A DNA stretch of 37,533 nucleotides, from assembly GCA_028277795.1 (NCBI GenBank), contig JANQFP010000121.1, positions 1-37,533 of the forward strand, read 5' to 3'. This document shows positions 23,264 through 32,312 of the stretch, in pieces (position 1 is the first letter of the stretch; every line of letters begins with the position of its first letter). Under the pieces are notes generated by a model. That model saw only the letters and a program-made list of their open reading frames with translations. It did not search any database and was not told the origin of the DNA. A program made the position numbers and the translations under genes. Source of the stretch: Rhodospirillales bacterium (GTDB lineage: Bacteria; Pseudomonadota; Alphaproteobacteria; Rhodospirillales; JANQFP01).

Positions 23264-25156
23264 ATGACCGAGCAAGCGACAGCGCGCCCACGGCCGCGCA
23301 AATCCCCGGCTCGCCGTGCCGCACGGGCACCGCGGCGGGCCACCAAGGCACCCATCAAGAGCGGCCTGCCGGCGCCCGCCGCGACATCCGAGGCGACCCC
23401 GGCCCGGCGGGCGGGCGACCGCACCCTGCTCGGGTCGGAGACCCTGGAGCAGGTGGACCGCGCCGCCAACGCGGCCATGGCGAAGGCGACCATGGGCATG
23501 TCGCCGGTGGCGGTGGCCATGAAGGTCTTCGACTGGGCGGCCCATCTCGCCGCCTCTCCGGGCAAGCAGTTCCAACTGGCCGAGAAGGCGGCGCGCAAGG
23601 CAGCCCGGTTCGGGCGTTACGCGGCCAGCGCCGTGGTCAACCCGGACACGCCGCTGTGCATCGAGCCCCTGGCTCAGGACCGGCGCTTCGCGCATCCGGG
23701 CTGGCGGCGGTTCCCCTTCAACGTCCTCCACCAGTCGTTCCTGCTGAACCAGCAGTGGTGGCACGCCGCCACCACCGGCGTGCGCGGCGTCTCCAAGCGC
23801 AACGAGGAGGCGGTGTCGTTCATGGCCCGTCAGGTCCTGGACATGATGTCGCCGTCCAACGTGCCCTTCCTCAACCCGGAGATCATCGAGGCGACTGCCC
23901 GCGACGGCGGTGCCAACCTGATGCGCGGCGGCCTCAACTTCCTGGAGGACCTGCGGCGCAACGCCCGCAACGACAAGCCGGCCGGGACCGACGCCTACAA
24001 GGTCGGCGAGAACATGGCCGTCACCCCGGGCAAGGTGGTCTTCCGCAACCGCCTGATGGAGCTCATCCAGTACGAGCCGACCACGCCGACGGTGCAGCGC
24101 GAGCCCATCCTGATGCTGTCGGCTTGGATGATGAAGTACTACATCCTCGACCTTTCGCAGCACAATTCCATGGTCAAGTACCTGGTCGACCGAGGCCACA
24201 CGGTGTTCATGATCTCGTGGATGAACCCGGGGTCCGAGGACCGGGACCTGGGCATGGAGGACTACCGCACCCACGGCATCATGGCGGCCCTGGACGCCAT
24301 CTCGGACATTCTGCCCGACCGCAAGATCCACGCCGTCGGCTACTGCCTGGGCGGCATCCTGCTGACCATCGCCGCCGCCACCATGGCCCGCGACGGCGAC
24401 GACCGCCTGGCCAGCGTCACCCTGTTCACCACCCTCACCAACTTCACCGAGGTGGGCGAGATGGGGGTGCTGATGGACACGGCCCAGATCATCTACCTGG
24501 AGGACATGATGTGGCAGCGGGGCTACCTGGCGCCCGAGCAGGCGTCCGGCGGCTTCCGCATGCTGCGCTCCCGCGACCTCATCTGGTCCAAGATGATGCG
24601 CGAGTACTTCCTGGGCGAGCGCGAGCCGGTGTTCGACCTCATGGCCTGGAACGCCGACGGCACCCGCATGCCCTACCGCCAGCACTCGGAGCTCCTGCGC
24701 CACTTCTACCGCGACAACGAGCTGTTCAACGGGCGCTACCGGGTGGGCGGCAAGCGCATCGCCATCAGCGACATCCACGTGCCCATCTTCGCCGTCGCCG
24801 CCTCGCGCGACCACGTGGCGCCGTGGCATTCGGTGTTCAAGCTGCACCTGCAGAGCGACGCGGACGAGTTGGTGTTCGTGCTCAGCAAGGGCGGCCACAA
24901 CGTGGGCGTCATCGCCGAGCCGGGCAACCCCCGGCGCGCCTACCAGATGTCCACCTACCACGAGGGCGACCCCATCCCCGACCCGGACACCTGGGAGGTG
25001 GAGACGCCGGTGACCGAGGGCTCCTGGTGGCCCGCCTGGCAGGCGTGGCTCAGCCGCCTTTCCTCGGGCGAGGTGCCGGCCCCGCCCATGGGCGCGCCCG
25101 CCAAGGGCTACAAGCCCCTGTGCGACGCCCCGGGCACCTACGTCCACCAGCAGTAG
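23264..25156 (+). CDS. phaC: Class I PHA synthase PhaC with basic N-terminal tail
   Basis: The product is 630 residues. After the tail comes the PhaC_N domain (NPDTPLCIEPLAQDRRFAHPGWRRFPFNVLHQSFLLNQQWW). The hydrolase core follows, with box GYCLGG (Cys361), Asp516 (SRDHVAPW) and His545 (GGHNVGV), the PHA synthase triad. Class I enzymes work as homodimers on short-chain 3-hydroxyacyl-CoA and need no PhaE. The first 35 residues are almost only Ala, Arg, Lys and Pro, resembling histone H1 tails. GGAGGGG at 23251-23257 fixes the ATG at 23264. It is transcribed away from the thiolase gene. Confidence 0.92.
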   Translation: MTEQATARPRPRKSPARRAARAPRRATKAPIKSGLPAPAATSEATPARRAGDRTLLGSETLEQVDRAANAAMAKATMGMSPVAVAMKVFDWAAHLAASPGKQFQLAEKAARKAARFGRYAASAVVNPDTPLCIEPLAQDRRFAHPGWRRFPFNVLHQSFLLNQQWWHAATTGVRGVSKRNEEAVSFMARQVLDMMSPSNVPFLNPEIIEATARDGGANLMRGGLNFLEDLRRNARNDKPAGTDAYKVGENMAVTPGKVVFRNRLMELIQYEPTTPTVQREPILMLSAWMMKYYILDLSQHNSMVKYLVDRGHTVFMISWMNPGSEDRDLGMEDYRTHGIMAALDAISDILPDRKIHAVGYCLGGILLTIAAATMARDGDDRLASVTLFTTLTNFTEVGEMGVLMDTAQIIYLEDMMWQRGYLAPEQASGGFRMLRSRDLIWSKMMREYFLGEREPVFDLMAWNADGTRMPYRQHSELLRHFYRDNELFNGRYRVGGKRIAISDIHVPIFAVAASRDHVAPWHSVFKLHLQSDADELVFVLSKGGHNVGVIAEPGNPRRAYQMSTYHEGDPIPDPDTWEVETPVTEGSWWPAWQAWLSRLSSGEVPAPPMGAPAKGYKPLCDAPGTYVHQQ

Positions 25157-25233
25157 GGGCCGCCGCCGCGCCGCGTTGACGGCGCCGGAGCGCCGGCCGA
25201 TACTCGTTGCCCGGGTCTTGCGACGGGTGGGCG

Positions 25234-26820
25234 ATGGTCGGTACGGCATTCCATTGGGCGACGAGGGTGTTGCTGGTCGCGGTGCTGGCCGTCACCGCAT
25301 CGTTGGAGCCGGCTGCCGCGCCGAGCGAGAACAAGCACGGCGTCGCCGTCATCATCGGCAACCGGGCCTATGCCGGCCGGGTGCCCACCGTGGACTACGC
25401 CCACAACGACGCCGAGGCCATCAAGCGCTACGTCATCGACGTGCTCCGCTTCCGTCCCGGCAATGTCATCGACCTGCGCGACGCCGCCCAGGCCCAGATG
25501 CTGTCGGTGTTCGGCAACCGGGAGACCCACAAGGGGCGCCTGTTCCAGATCGTGCGCCCGGGCAAGTCCGACGTGGTGGTCTATTTCTCCGGCCACGGGG
25601 TGCCGGGCCCCACCGACAAGCGCGGCTACCTGCTGCCCGTGGACGCCGACCCGTCGACGCCGGAGATCAACGGCTATCCGGTGGACCTGCTGTACGACAA
25701 CCTGGCCAAGATCGAGGCGCGCTCGGTGACGGTGATGCTGGACGCCTGCTTCTCCGGCGACTCGGCCCGCGGCATGCTGATCGAGGACGCCTCGCCCGTG
25801 TTCATCAAGAGCAAGCTGCCGGGCGCCGTCGAGGGGCTGACGGTGCTGACCGCCGCCCAGGGCGACCAGTTGGCCAGTTGGGACGACGATGCCCGCCACG
25901 GCCTGTTCACCGAGCACGTCCTGCGGGCGCTCTACGGCGCCGCCGACACCGACGAGTACGGCAACGGCGACGGCCGGGTCACCGCGGCCGAGATCAAGGC
26001 CTACCTGGACGAGGAGATGACCTACGCCGCCCGCCACCGCTACAACCGGCGCCAGGAGGCGACCATCCTCGGCGACGGGGCGCGGGTGCTCGCCGCCTTC
26101 GCCCCCGGCCAGCATCCCGAGCGGCCGTCGGTCGCGGCGCCGGCGGCTTCGGCCTTCAGCCGTCCCTCGACCCTCGACGCGGCCAGCGAGTCGACGGCCC
26201 AGGCCGTGGCGCCCCGGCCCCCCGAAGTCGCGACAAAGCCGCTGTCCTTCCAGGTCAACTACGTGCACCGCGCCGGCGCGACCGGCCCCTTCAAGCCCTT
26301 CGGCGACGGCGCCACCCTGCACTCGGGCGACCAGTACAAGATCCTGTTCACCCCATCCGAGGACGCCTGGGTCTACATCTTCCAGGTGGACAGCGCCGGG
26401 CAGGTCTTCCGCCTGTTTCCCATGCGCGCCTTCGGCGGCGTGCGCCTGGACAACGTCAACCCGGCCACCGGCGGCAAGACCCACGTGCTGCCCGCCCGCG
26501 ACAAGGCGTTCCAGCTCGACGACCAAACCGGCACCGAACGCATCTACTTCGTCGCCTCGCGCCGGCCCGACCGCGAGCTCGAGGGCCTGAACGACAAGCT
26601 GGAGAACGCCCGCGCCACCCGCAACCTGGCCGGCACCCGGAGCACCGAGGCGCGCCTGCGCCAGGTGTTCACCAACCGGGGTGTCGCCGGCATCGTCTCC
26701 CTGCAGTCGGACACGGTGACCTGGGAGGACTCGGGCGGCACCGTGTTCTCGGTGGTGGAGAGCCGGCTCGAGGGCCTGTGCGACACCTGCGTCAACGTGA
26801 TCGAGTTCAGCCACCGATGA
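25234..26820 (+). CDS. Secreted caspase-like (C14) peptidase with DUF4384-type domain
   Basis: The product is 528 residues. The signal peptide spans about 1-29. The caspase p20-like domain starts at GVAVIIGNRAYAG and has catalytic His121 (YFSGHG) and Cys172 (DACFSGDS). The segment DTDEYGNGDGRVTAAEIKAYLDEEM resembles an EF-hand loop. After an Ala/Pro-rich linker, HSGDQYKILFTPSEDAWVYIFQVDSAGQVFRLFP matches the DUF4384 domain. It is expected to be a periplasmic or exported cysteine peptidase of the metacaspase-like group. The ATG at 25234 was chosen; a TTG nine codons earlier is possible. Its stop overlaps the next start as ATGA, so the OmpA-like protein is its likely partner. Confidence 0.87.
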   Translation: MVGTAFHWATRVLLVAVLAVTASLEPAAAPSENKHGVAVIIGNRAYAGRVPTVDYAHNDAEAIKRYVIDVLRFRPGNVIDLRDAAQAQMLSVFGNRETHKGRLFQIVRPGKSDVVVYFSGHGVPGPTDKRGYLLPVDADPSTPEINGYPVDLLYDNLAKIEARSVTVMLDACFSGDSARGMLIEDASPVFIKSKLPGAVEGLTVLTAAQGDQLASWDDDARHGLFTEHVLRALYGAADTDEYGNGDGRVTAAEIKAYLDEEMTYAARHRYNRRQEATILGDGARVLAAFAPGQHPERPSVAAPAASAFSRPSTLDAASESTAQAVAPRPPEVATKPLSFQVNYVHRAGATGPFKPFGDGATLHSGDQYKILFTPSEDAWVYIFQVDSAGQVFRLFPMRAFGGVRLDNVNPATGGKTHVLPARDKAFQLDDQTGTERIYFVASRRPDRELEGLNDKLENARATRNLAGTRSTEARLRQVFTNRGVAGIVSLQSDTVTWEDSGGTVFSVVESRLEGLCDTCVNVIEFSHR

Positions 26821-27404
26821 GCGGCATTCGGGCCCTGGCGGTGGTCGCCGCTGCTCTGATGGCGATTGTGGGACCCGCCGCCGGCGGCGACCTGGACTTC
26901 CCGGCCACCGAGGACGAGATCATCCGCGCCCTCACGCCGAAGGACCGGCCGGCCACGCGCAGCCTGGTTCCGGCGCCGGCGGCCGCCGGCAACCCCGACG
27001 CGGTCGCCGACCGGCCGCTCCGTTTCCGGGGCCTGGGCGGGGTGGTGGACGTGGAGACGGCCCCCAAGGCCGGGGCGCTGGTCCGCTTCGACGTGGATTC
27101 GGCCACCGTGCGGCCTGAGTCCTTTCCCCTGCTCGGCGAGTTCGGCAAGGCCCTCGGGGGCGCCCTGGCCGAGGCCGTGGTCATGGTCGCCGGCCACACC
27201 GACAGCCAGGGCAGCGAGGCCTACAACCGGAACCTCGCCGAGCGGCGCGCCCGCGCCGTCCGCGACCACCTGGTGGACCGCCACGGCATCGCCGCCGACC
27301 GCCTGGTGGTCAAGGCCTACGGCGAAAGCCGGCCCATCGCCGACAACGGCACGGCCGAGGGCCGGGCGCTCAACCGCCGGGTCGAGTTCATCCGTCTGCG
27401 TTGA
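26817..27404 (+). CDS. OmpA-family peptidoglycan-associated protein
   Basis: The product is 195 residues. The signal peptide is about 1-23. The C-terminal OmpA domain is complete: VRFDVDSATVRPESFPLLGEFGKAL, then VVMVAGHTDSQGSEAYNRNLAERRARAVRDHLV, then GESRPIADNGTAEGRALNRRVEF. The Asp and Arg that grip diaminopimelate in murein are present (GHTDSQGS, NRRVEF). There is no lipobox and no beta barrel, so it is probably a soluble periplasmic protein bound to murein. It is translationally coupled to the caspase-like gene, which suggests that the two act together at the cell wall. Confidence 0.87.
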   Translation: MSGIRALAVVAAALMAIVGPAAGGDLDFPATEDEIIRALTPKDRPATRSLVPAPAAAGNPDAVADRPLRFRGLGGVVDVETAPKAGALVRFDVDSATVRPESFPLLGEFGKALGGALAEAVVMVAGHTDSQGSEAYNRNLAERRARAVRDHLVDRHGIAADRLVVKAYGESRPIADNGTAEGRALNRRVEFIRLR

Positions 27405-27665
27405 CCGCGTCCGCGCGACCCGCCCTTGTCGGGGCCGGCCGTGCCCCCATGTGTGGAGGGCATCGGCGCCGTCTGCTATGGCGTTTGCGGCCGGTGCGGG
27501 GTAATGTACGGGCGTGCCGCGGCCATAGCCGCGCGTTTTACACGTCTTGCAAGGGAGTTGGACGGGGGAGACCGGCCCATCGCCGCCGCCCGTCGAGGGG
27601 ATGCGGCGCGTTCCCGCGAATGCGCCGCCTGAGCACATCGCGTCAAACCACCAGGAGGATACATC

Positions 27666-28739
27666 ATGGGCGCCGCACTGAAGCCGGGTGTTGTAACGGG
27701 TCAGGATTACGAAACCCTCGTGACCGCCTGCAAGGAGGGCGGCTATGCCCTGCCCGCGGTCAACGTCACCGGCACCAACACGGTCAACTCCGTGCTCGAG
27801 GCCGCGGCCAACAACAAGGCGGACGTCATCATCCAGCTGTCCAACGGCGGGGCCCAGTTCTTCGCCGGCCAGGGCATGCCCGACGGCAATGCGGCCAAGG
27901 TGCTGGGCGCCGTGTCGGCCGCCCGCCACGTGCACCTGCTGGCCGAGCACTACGGCATCTGCGTCGTGCTGCACACCGACCACGCCAACAAGAAGCTGAT
28001 TCCCTGGGTCGAGGCCATGCTCGACCACGGCGAGGCCTTCTACAAGGAGACCGGCAAGGCGCTCTACAGCTCGCACATGCTGGACCTCTCGGAAGAGCCC
28101 ATCGAGTGGAACCTCAGCGAGTGCGCCCGCGTCCTCGAGCGCATGTCCAAGATCGGCATGAGCCTGGAGATCGAGCTCGGCGTGACCGGCGGCGAGGAGG
28201 ACGGCATCGGCGGCGAGTTCGACGAAAGCGCCGACAACTCGAAGCTCTACACCCAGCCCGAGGACGTGCTGCAGGCCTACGACAAGCTGACGCCCATCGG
28301 CTCGTTCTCGGTCGCCGCCTCGTTCGGCAACGTGCACGGCGTCTACAAGCCCGGCAACGTCAAGCTGCGTCCGGAGATCCTCAAGAACTCCCAGGACCTG
28401 GTGGCACGCCAGCACAACGCCGGCCCCAACCCGCTGCATCTGGTGTTCCACGGCGGCTCGGGCTCGGACAAGGGGCAGATCCGCGACGCCGTCAGCTTCG
28501 GCGTGTTCAAGATGAACATCGACACCGACACCCAGTTCGCCTTCTCCGAGGCCGTCGGCAAGTTCGTCAACGAGAACCCGAAGGCGTTCCTGTACCAGAT
28601 CGACCCCGACGACGGGACGCCCTACAAGAAGCTCTACGACCCGCGCAAGCTGCTGCGTGCGGCCGAGGTCAGCATGGCGGAGCGCCTCGACGAGGCGTTC
28701 GTCGATCTCGGCTCCAAGGGCCGTTCCTTGGCTCAATAG
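27666..28739 (+). CDS. fbaA: Fructose-bisphosphate aldolase, class II
   Basis: The product is 357 residues and follows the E. coli FbaA (class IIA) pattern. Zinc ligands and the catalytic Asp are in VVLHTDHANKK; the second and third zinc histidines are in SFGNVHGVYKPG and HLVFHGGSGS. IIQLSNGGAQFFAG and VFKMNIDTDTQFAF bind phosphate. It splits fructose 1,6-bisphosphate into two triose phosphates in glycolysis and runs in reverse in gluconeogenesis. AGGAGGAT is placed well before the ATG at 27666. It stands alone, with a 261-base leader upstream in which I see no small gene. Confidence 0.97.
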   Translation: MGAALKPGVVTGQDYETLVTACKEGGYALPAVNVTGTNTVNSVLEAAANNKADVIIQLSNGGAQFFAGQGMPDGNAAKVLGAVSAARHVHLLAEHYGICVVLHTDHANKKLIPWVEAMLDHGEAFYKETGKALYSSHMLDLSEEPIEWNLSECARVLERMSKIGMSLEIELGVTGGEEDGIGGEFDESADNSKLYTQPEDVLQAYDKLTPIGSFSVAASFGNVHGVYKPGNVKLRPEILKNSQDLVARQHNAGPNPLHLVFHGGSGSDKGQIRDAVSFGVFKMNIDTDTQFAFSEAVGKFVNENPKAFLYQIDPDDGTPYKKLYDPRKLLRAAEVSMAERLDEAFVDLGSKGRSLAQ

Positions 28740-28904
28740 CCCTCGTTCGCGACGGCCGGCGGGCGATTGCCGCCCGTCGGCCCCGCGGGCCGGCCTTCCC
28801 GACCCCCGCACCCGCGGTCGCCTATCCGTGTGGCCGTTAAGGTTTCGACAACCATCCGGCCCTAGAGTAGATGGCCGATACCGGTTGTTATCGGGGGATC
28901 TCCC

Positions 28905-29579
28905 ATGAAGAAAGCCCTGAGTCTGGCCGTCGCCTTCACGGTCGCGGCGTGCGCCGACATCCGCAACGACACCGCCACCCTGCCCCAGGACGTGGTCGAC
29001 CGGGCGGCACAGACGGTGGCCGAGTTCAAGACCGATCCGGAGCTCACCGAGTTCGTCCGCGTCATCGACGACGCCAGCGCGGTCGTGGTGCTGCCCACCG
29101 TCATCAAGGCCGGGTTCATCGGCGGCGGCGAGGCCGGCAACGGCGTGCTGCTGGCCCGCGGGGCCGACGGCTCGTGGAGCTATCCCGCCTTCTACACCCT
29201 GGGCGCGGCCAGCGTCGGCCTGCAGGCCGGCGTCCACGGCAGCGAGATCGTCATGGCCGTGCGCAGCACCGAGGCCCTGGACGCGCTGCTCGACCACCAG
29301 GCCAAGCTGGGCGCCGACGTGGGCCTCACCGTCGGCTTCATGGGCATCGGCGGCGAGGCGGCGACCACCAGCAACCTGGGCGCCGACATCGTGGCCGTGG
29401 CCCGCTCCATCGGCGGCCTCTACGCTGGCGCGTCGCTGGAGGGCGCGGTCCTGGCCCGGCGGTCCGACCTCAACGAGTCCTACTACGGGCGCGACGCCCC
29501 GCCCCGCGACATCACCAACGGCCGACAGCATGCCAACACCGGCGCCGAGGCCCTTCGGGCCGCCCTTGCCGGCCGCTGA
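28905..29579 (+). CDS. SYLF-domain (YSC84-like) lipoprotein
   Basis: The product is 224 residues. MKKALSLAVAFTVAAC is a short signal with lipobox VAAC (Cys16). The remainder is a SYLF/Ysc84 domain: VIDDASAVVVLPTVIKAGFIGGGEAGNGVLLAR, WSYPAFYTLGAASVGLQAG, TVGFMGIGGEAAT, and VAVARSIGGLYAGASLEGAVLARRSDLNESYYG. The family binds lipid (in eukaryotes phosphoinositides); bacterial members are periplasmic or outer-membrane lipoproteins of unknown role. The ATG at 28905 follows GGGGGATCTCCC. It is a single gene between fbaA and cobQ. Confidence 0.9.
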   Translation: MKKALSLAVAFTVAACADIRNDTATLPQDVVDRAAQTVAEFKTDPELTEFVRVIDDASAVVVLPTVIKAGFIGGGEAGNGVLLARGADGSWSYPAFYTLGAASVGLQAGVHGSEIVMAVRSTEALDALLDHQAKLGADVGLTVGFMGIGGEAATTSNLGADIVAVARSIGGLYAGASLEGAVLARRSDLNESYYGRDAPPRDITNGRQHANTGAEALRAALAGR

Positions 29580-29651
29580 CCGGCCGCAGTAAGGTCGCGG
29601 TCTCACGGGCCCGCCGCCACGGCGGGCCCTGAACTCGGACCATCGCCAGGA

Positions 29652-31163
29652 ATGGGGACCGCGACGCCGACGGGCCCACCGCCGCACCACCGCACCCGGG
29701 ACCGCCGCGCCCTGATGCTCCAGGGCACGGGCTCGGACGTGGGCAAGTCCCTGCTGGTGGCCGGCCTGTGCCGGGCCTTCACCCGGCGCGGCCTCACGGT
29801 CCGCCCCTTCAAGCCCCAGAACATGTCCAACAACGCCGCGGTGACCGCCGACGGCGGCGAGATCGGCCGCGCCCAGGCCCTCCAGGCCCGCGCCTGCGGG
29901 GTGCCGCCGGTCACCGACATGAACCCGGTGCTGCTCAAGCCCCAGACCGACGTCGGCGCCCAGGTGGTGGTGCAGGGGCGGGTGTGGGGCAACGCCGCCG
30001 CCCGCGACTACCAGGCGCTCAAGGGGCGCCTCCTGCCGGCGGCCCTCGACAGCTTCCGCCGCATCGCATCGGAGGCCGACCTGGTGCTGGTGGAAGGCGC
30101 CGGCAGCGCATCCGAGGTCAACCTGCGCGACGGCGACATCGCCAACATGGGCTTCGCCGAGGCCGCGAACCTGCCGGTGGCCCTGGTCGCCGACATCGAC
30201 CGCGGCGGCGTCATCGCCGCCGTCGTCGGCACCTGGACCCTGCTGCCGCCCCCCGAACGGGCCCGCCTCATTGGCTACGTCATCAACAAGTTCCGCGGCG
30301 ACCCGTCCCTGTTCGACGGCGGCCTCGCCCGCATCGACGCGGAGACCGGCCTCCCTTGCTTCGGCATCGTCCCCTACTTCCCCGACGCCCGCCGGCTGCC
30401 GGCAGAGGACGCGGTCGCCGTCGAGACCCGCGGCACCGCCGGGACCGACCGCACCATCCGCATCGCCGTGCCGGTGCTGTCGCGCATCGCCAACTTCGAC
30501 GACCTGGACCCCCTGGCCGCCGAGCCCGACGTCTCCCTCACCATGGCCACCGGCCCCCTGCCCGGCGACGCCGACCTGGTCATCCTCCCCGGCTCCAAGG
30601 CCACCATCGCCGACCTCCACCACCTGCGCGCCCGGGGCTGGGACATCGACATCGCCGCCCACGTCCGCCGCGGCGGCGCCGTCCTCGGCCTGTGCGCCGG
30701 CTTCCAGATGCTCGGCCGCACCGTCCGCGACCCCCGCGGCATCGAGGCCCCCCCCGGCGAGACCCCCGGCCTCTCCCTCCTCGACGCCGAAACCGACCTC
30801 ACGCCCGACAAGTCCCTCACCGAAGCGACCGGCACCGAAATCGCCAGCGGCGAGGCCGTCCGCGGCTACGAGATGCACATGGGCCGCACCACCGGCCCGG
30901 CGCTGGCCCGCCCCATGCTCCGCCTCGGCGACCGCCCCGACGGCGCCGTCTCCCCCGACGGCCGCATCATGGGCTGCTACCTCCACGGCCTCTTTGCATC
31001 CGACGCCTTCCGCCACGCCTTCCTCGCCCGCCTCCGCGACCGCGCCCCCGCCGGCATCGCCTACGACCACCAGGTGGACCACACCCTCGACGCCCTCGCC
31101 GCCCACCTGGAAACCCACCTCGACCTGGACGCCCTCCTGACCGGCGCCGCGCCGGTCGGCTGA
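29652..31163 (+). CDS. cobQ: Cobyric acid synthase
   Basis: The product is 503 residues. The N-terminal amidotransferase ATPase domain has [20 protein letters not shown] (P-loop), [12 protein letters not shown] and [26 protein letters not shown]. The C-terminal class I glutamine amidotransferase domain has [11 protein letters not shown] (triad Cys) and CYLHGLF (triad His). CobQ amidates four side chains of adenosylcobyrinic acid a,c-diamide. The ATG at 29652 gives 20 extra residues before the P-loop domain; a start nearer MLQGTG is possible. It sits apart from cobCST at 2.4-4.9 kb. The first 54-bp repeat starts 4 bases after its stop. Confidence 0.95.
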   Translation: MGTATPTGPPPHHRTRDRRALMLQGTGSDVGKSLLVAGLCRAFTRRGLTVRPFKPQNMSNNAAVTADGGEIGRAQALQARACGVPPVTDMNPVLLKPQTDVGAQVVVQGRVWGNAAARDYQALKGRLLPAALDSFRRIASEADLVLVEGAGSASEVNLRDGDIANMGFAEAANLPVALVADIDRGGVIAAVVGTWTLLPPPERARLIGYVINKFRGDPSLFDGGLARIDAETGLPCFGIVPYFPDARRLPAEDAVAVETRGTAGTDRTIRIAVPVLSRIANFDDLDPLAAEPDVSLTMATGPLPGDADLVILPGSKATIADLHHLRARGWDIDIAAHVRRGGAVLGLCAGFQMLGRTVRDPRGIEAPPGETPGLSLLDAETDLTPDKSLTEATGTEIASGEAVRGYEMHMGRTTGPALARPMLRLGDRPDGAVSPDGRIMGCYLHGLFASDAFRHAFLARLRDRAPAGIAYDHQVDHTLDALAAHLETHLDLDALLTGAAPVG

Positions 31164-31166
31164 GGA

Positions 31167-31220
31167 ACGGCGCTCCGCGCCGTCGGAAGACCGCGGGGAC
31201 TCGGTCCCCGCACCCCATGA
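31167..31220. repeat. 54-bp double-hairpin direct repeat, copy 1
   Basis: This copy matches 31897-31950 at 53 of 54 bases. Each copy holds two perfect stems: ACGGCG-ctccg-CGCCGT and GCGGGGAC-tcg-GTCCCCGC. The two copies bracket the toxin-antitoxin pair at 31259-31874. They may be REP-like elements or boundaries of a small cassette. Confidence 0.92.
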
Positions 31221-31232
31221 CTCTTGGCCCCT

Positions 31233-31249
31233 ATGCGACATTGTCGTAT
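31233..31249. promoter_or_regulatory. Candidate operator/promoter of toxin-antitoxin pair
   Basis: ATGCGACA-t-TGTCGTAT is a near-perfect 8-bp inverted repeat (one mismatch), 10 bases before the toxin start and just after CTTGGCCC. HTH antitoxins of this type repress their own operon from such sites. Confidence 0.6.
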
Positions 31250-31258
31250 AGTCAGGCC

Positions 31259-31582
31259 ATGAGAATCGTCGCCACCACCGGCTACGACCGGCGGGCGAGG
31301 AAGCTGCTCACTCCCGCCGAGCGGGCGGCGGCGGAACTGGAGATCGCCCTCGCCCCCGAGGCGTGGCCTGTCGTTCGCGGCACCGGCGGCGTCCGCAAGG
31401 CCCGCGCGGCCCGGGGCGGCCGGGGCAAGAGCGGCGGCGCGAGGATCATCTACTTCGCCAGAACCGCACGCGGCGTGGTGTACCTGCTCGACATCTACGC
31501 CAAGAGCGCCAAGGAGACCTTGACCGATGCCGACAAGAAAGCCCTCCGGGCCATCGTCGCGGCCCTCGACGCCCAAGCATAG
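31259..31582 (+). CDS. RelE-type toxin (HigB2/NadS-partner group)
   Basis: The product is 107 residues. The core [56 protein letters not shown] is the signature of the RelE-like toxins that pair with an HTH antitoxin encoded downstream. Family members are ribosome-dependent mRNA endonucleases. It is the first gene of the pair; the antitoxin start lies inside its last 56 bases, a strong coupling. The palindrome at 31233-31249 sits at its promoter. The pair is bracketed by the 54-bp repeats and lies directly after cobQ. Confidence 0.88.
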   Translation: MRIVATTGYDRRARKLLTPAERAAAELEIALAPEAWPVVRGTGGVRKARAARGGRGKSGGARIIYFARTARGVVYLLDIYAKSAKETLTDADKKALRAIVAALDAQA

Positions 31583-31874
31583 CGCCCTCGGTCGCCGCCT
31601 CATCGCCGGCGCCACCGAGGCGCTGGCCCACGCACGCGGCGAGACGGCGCTCCCCACTTACACCGTCTCGGTCCCCGACGAAGTGGACGTGGCCGCGATC
31701 CGGACCAAGCTCGGACTGTCCCAGCGCCAGTTCGCCGACGCCTTCGGGCTCGATGTGACCGCCGTCCACGCCTGGGAGCAGGGCCGCCGCCGCCCCGACC
31801 GCGCCGCCCGCATCCTCCTGGCCGTCATCGCCAAGGAACCGGAAGCCGTCCGCCGGGCGCTCGCGGCGGCATGA
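31527..31874 (+). CDS. HTH antitoxin (NadS/HigA-like)
   Basis: The product is 115 residues. The N-terminal part is basic and polar. The Cro/C1-type helix-turn-helix is at about 58-105: [41 protein letters not shown]. This is the NadS/HigA arrangement, with toxin first and antitoxin second, and the SVPDEVDV segment before the HTH is typical. It neutralises the RelE-type toxin and represses the operon. The ATG at 31527 overlaps the toxin frame; an internal start near residue 25 cannot be excluded. The second 54-bp repeat begins 22 bases after its stop. Confidence 0.88.
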   Translation: MPTRKPSGPSSRPSTPKHSALGRRLIAGATEALAHARGETALPTYTVSVPDEVDVAAIRTKLGLSQRQFADAFGLDVTAVHAWEQGRRRPDRAARILLAVIAKEPEAVRRALAAA

Positions 31875-31896
31875 GGCGGACGCCCCCGGGCGACCC

Positions 31897-31950
31897 ACGG
31901 CGCTCCGCGCCGTCGGAAGACCGCGGGGACTCGGTCCCCGCACCCCGTGA
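31897..31950. repeat. 54-bp double-hairpin direct repeat, copy 2
   Basis: It is identical to 31167-31220 except for one base near the right end (G at 31947 in place of A at 31217). Same orientation, 676 bases after the end of copy 1. The stems are at 31897-31913 and 31923-31941. Confidence 0.92.
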
Positions 31951-32312
31951 CGAGAGCCTTGCCCTGCGACACGTCGACCCCCGGAAATCGGCCATACTAT
32001 TTTGATATCATTACTCTTTTCCGCACAACCTCCTATTGAACTGTCAGCAGATGTAAGCCGATGTCAGCATGGTCCGGATTGTCGATTTCGTTTCAGCGGG
32101 TTGAGTTGCGACACCTGCTCGCGCCGCGCAGTCCCGGCGAGACCGTAATAAAATATGAAAATACACCTAATTTTTAAAAAAATCAAGAAAATATCCGTAA
32201 CAAACGGTAGGGCGAATGCGGCAGGGCAGTAAACCGACGGCGCTGGGTGGTCTGCGGTTGATCTGAACTGGGTGAATGTCCCATAAAAGCCGGATTAGCT
32301 CCGAATTGCTTT
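31951..32312. other. A+T-rich gene-free stretch
   Basis: These 362 bases hold no supported gene. Composition changes sharply from GC-rich to A+T-rich after the repeat, with runs such as ATTTTTAAAAAAATC near 32170. A short echo (CAGATGTAAGC and CGATGTCAGC) lies at 32048-32067. It may be an old insertion boundary; no tRNA or inverted terminal repeat was recognised. Confidence 0.5.

Noticed and set aside
23210..25249. Minus-strand open frame of about 680 codons opposite class I phaC
   Set aside because: It is rich in His, Gly, Val and Arg without any domain, while the opposite strand encodes a complete PHA synthase.
26544..31241. Very long minus-strand open frame (over 1500 codons)
   Set aside because: It runs antisense across the caspase-like, OmpA, aldolase, SYLF and CobQ genes and has low-complexity Gly/Ala/Val/Arg content. 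It is a GC-bias artefact.
31951..32312. tRNA or attachment site at the core/accessory boundary
   Set aside because: I found no tRNA-like cloverleaf or CCA end and no duplicated att-like core apart from the 54-bp repeats.
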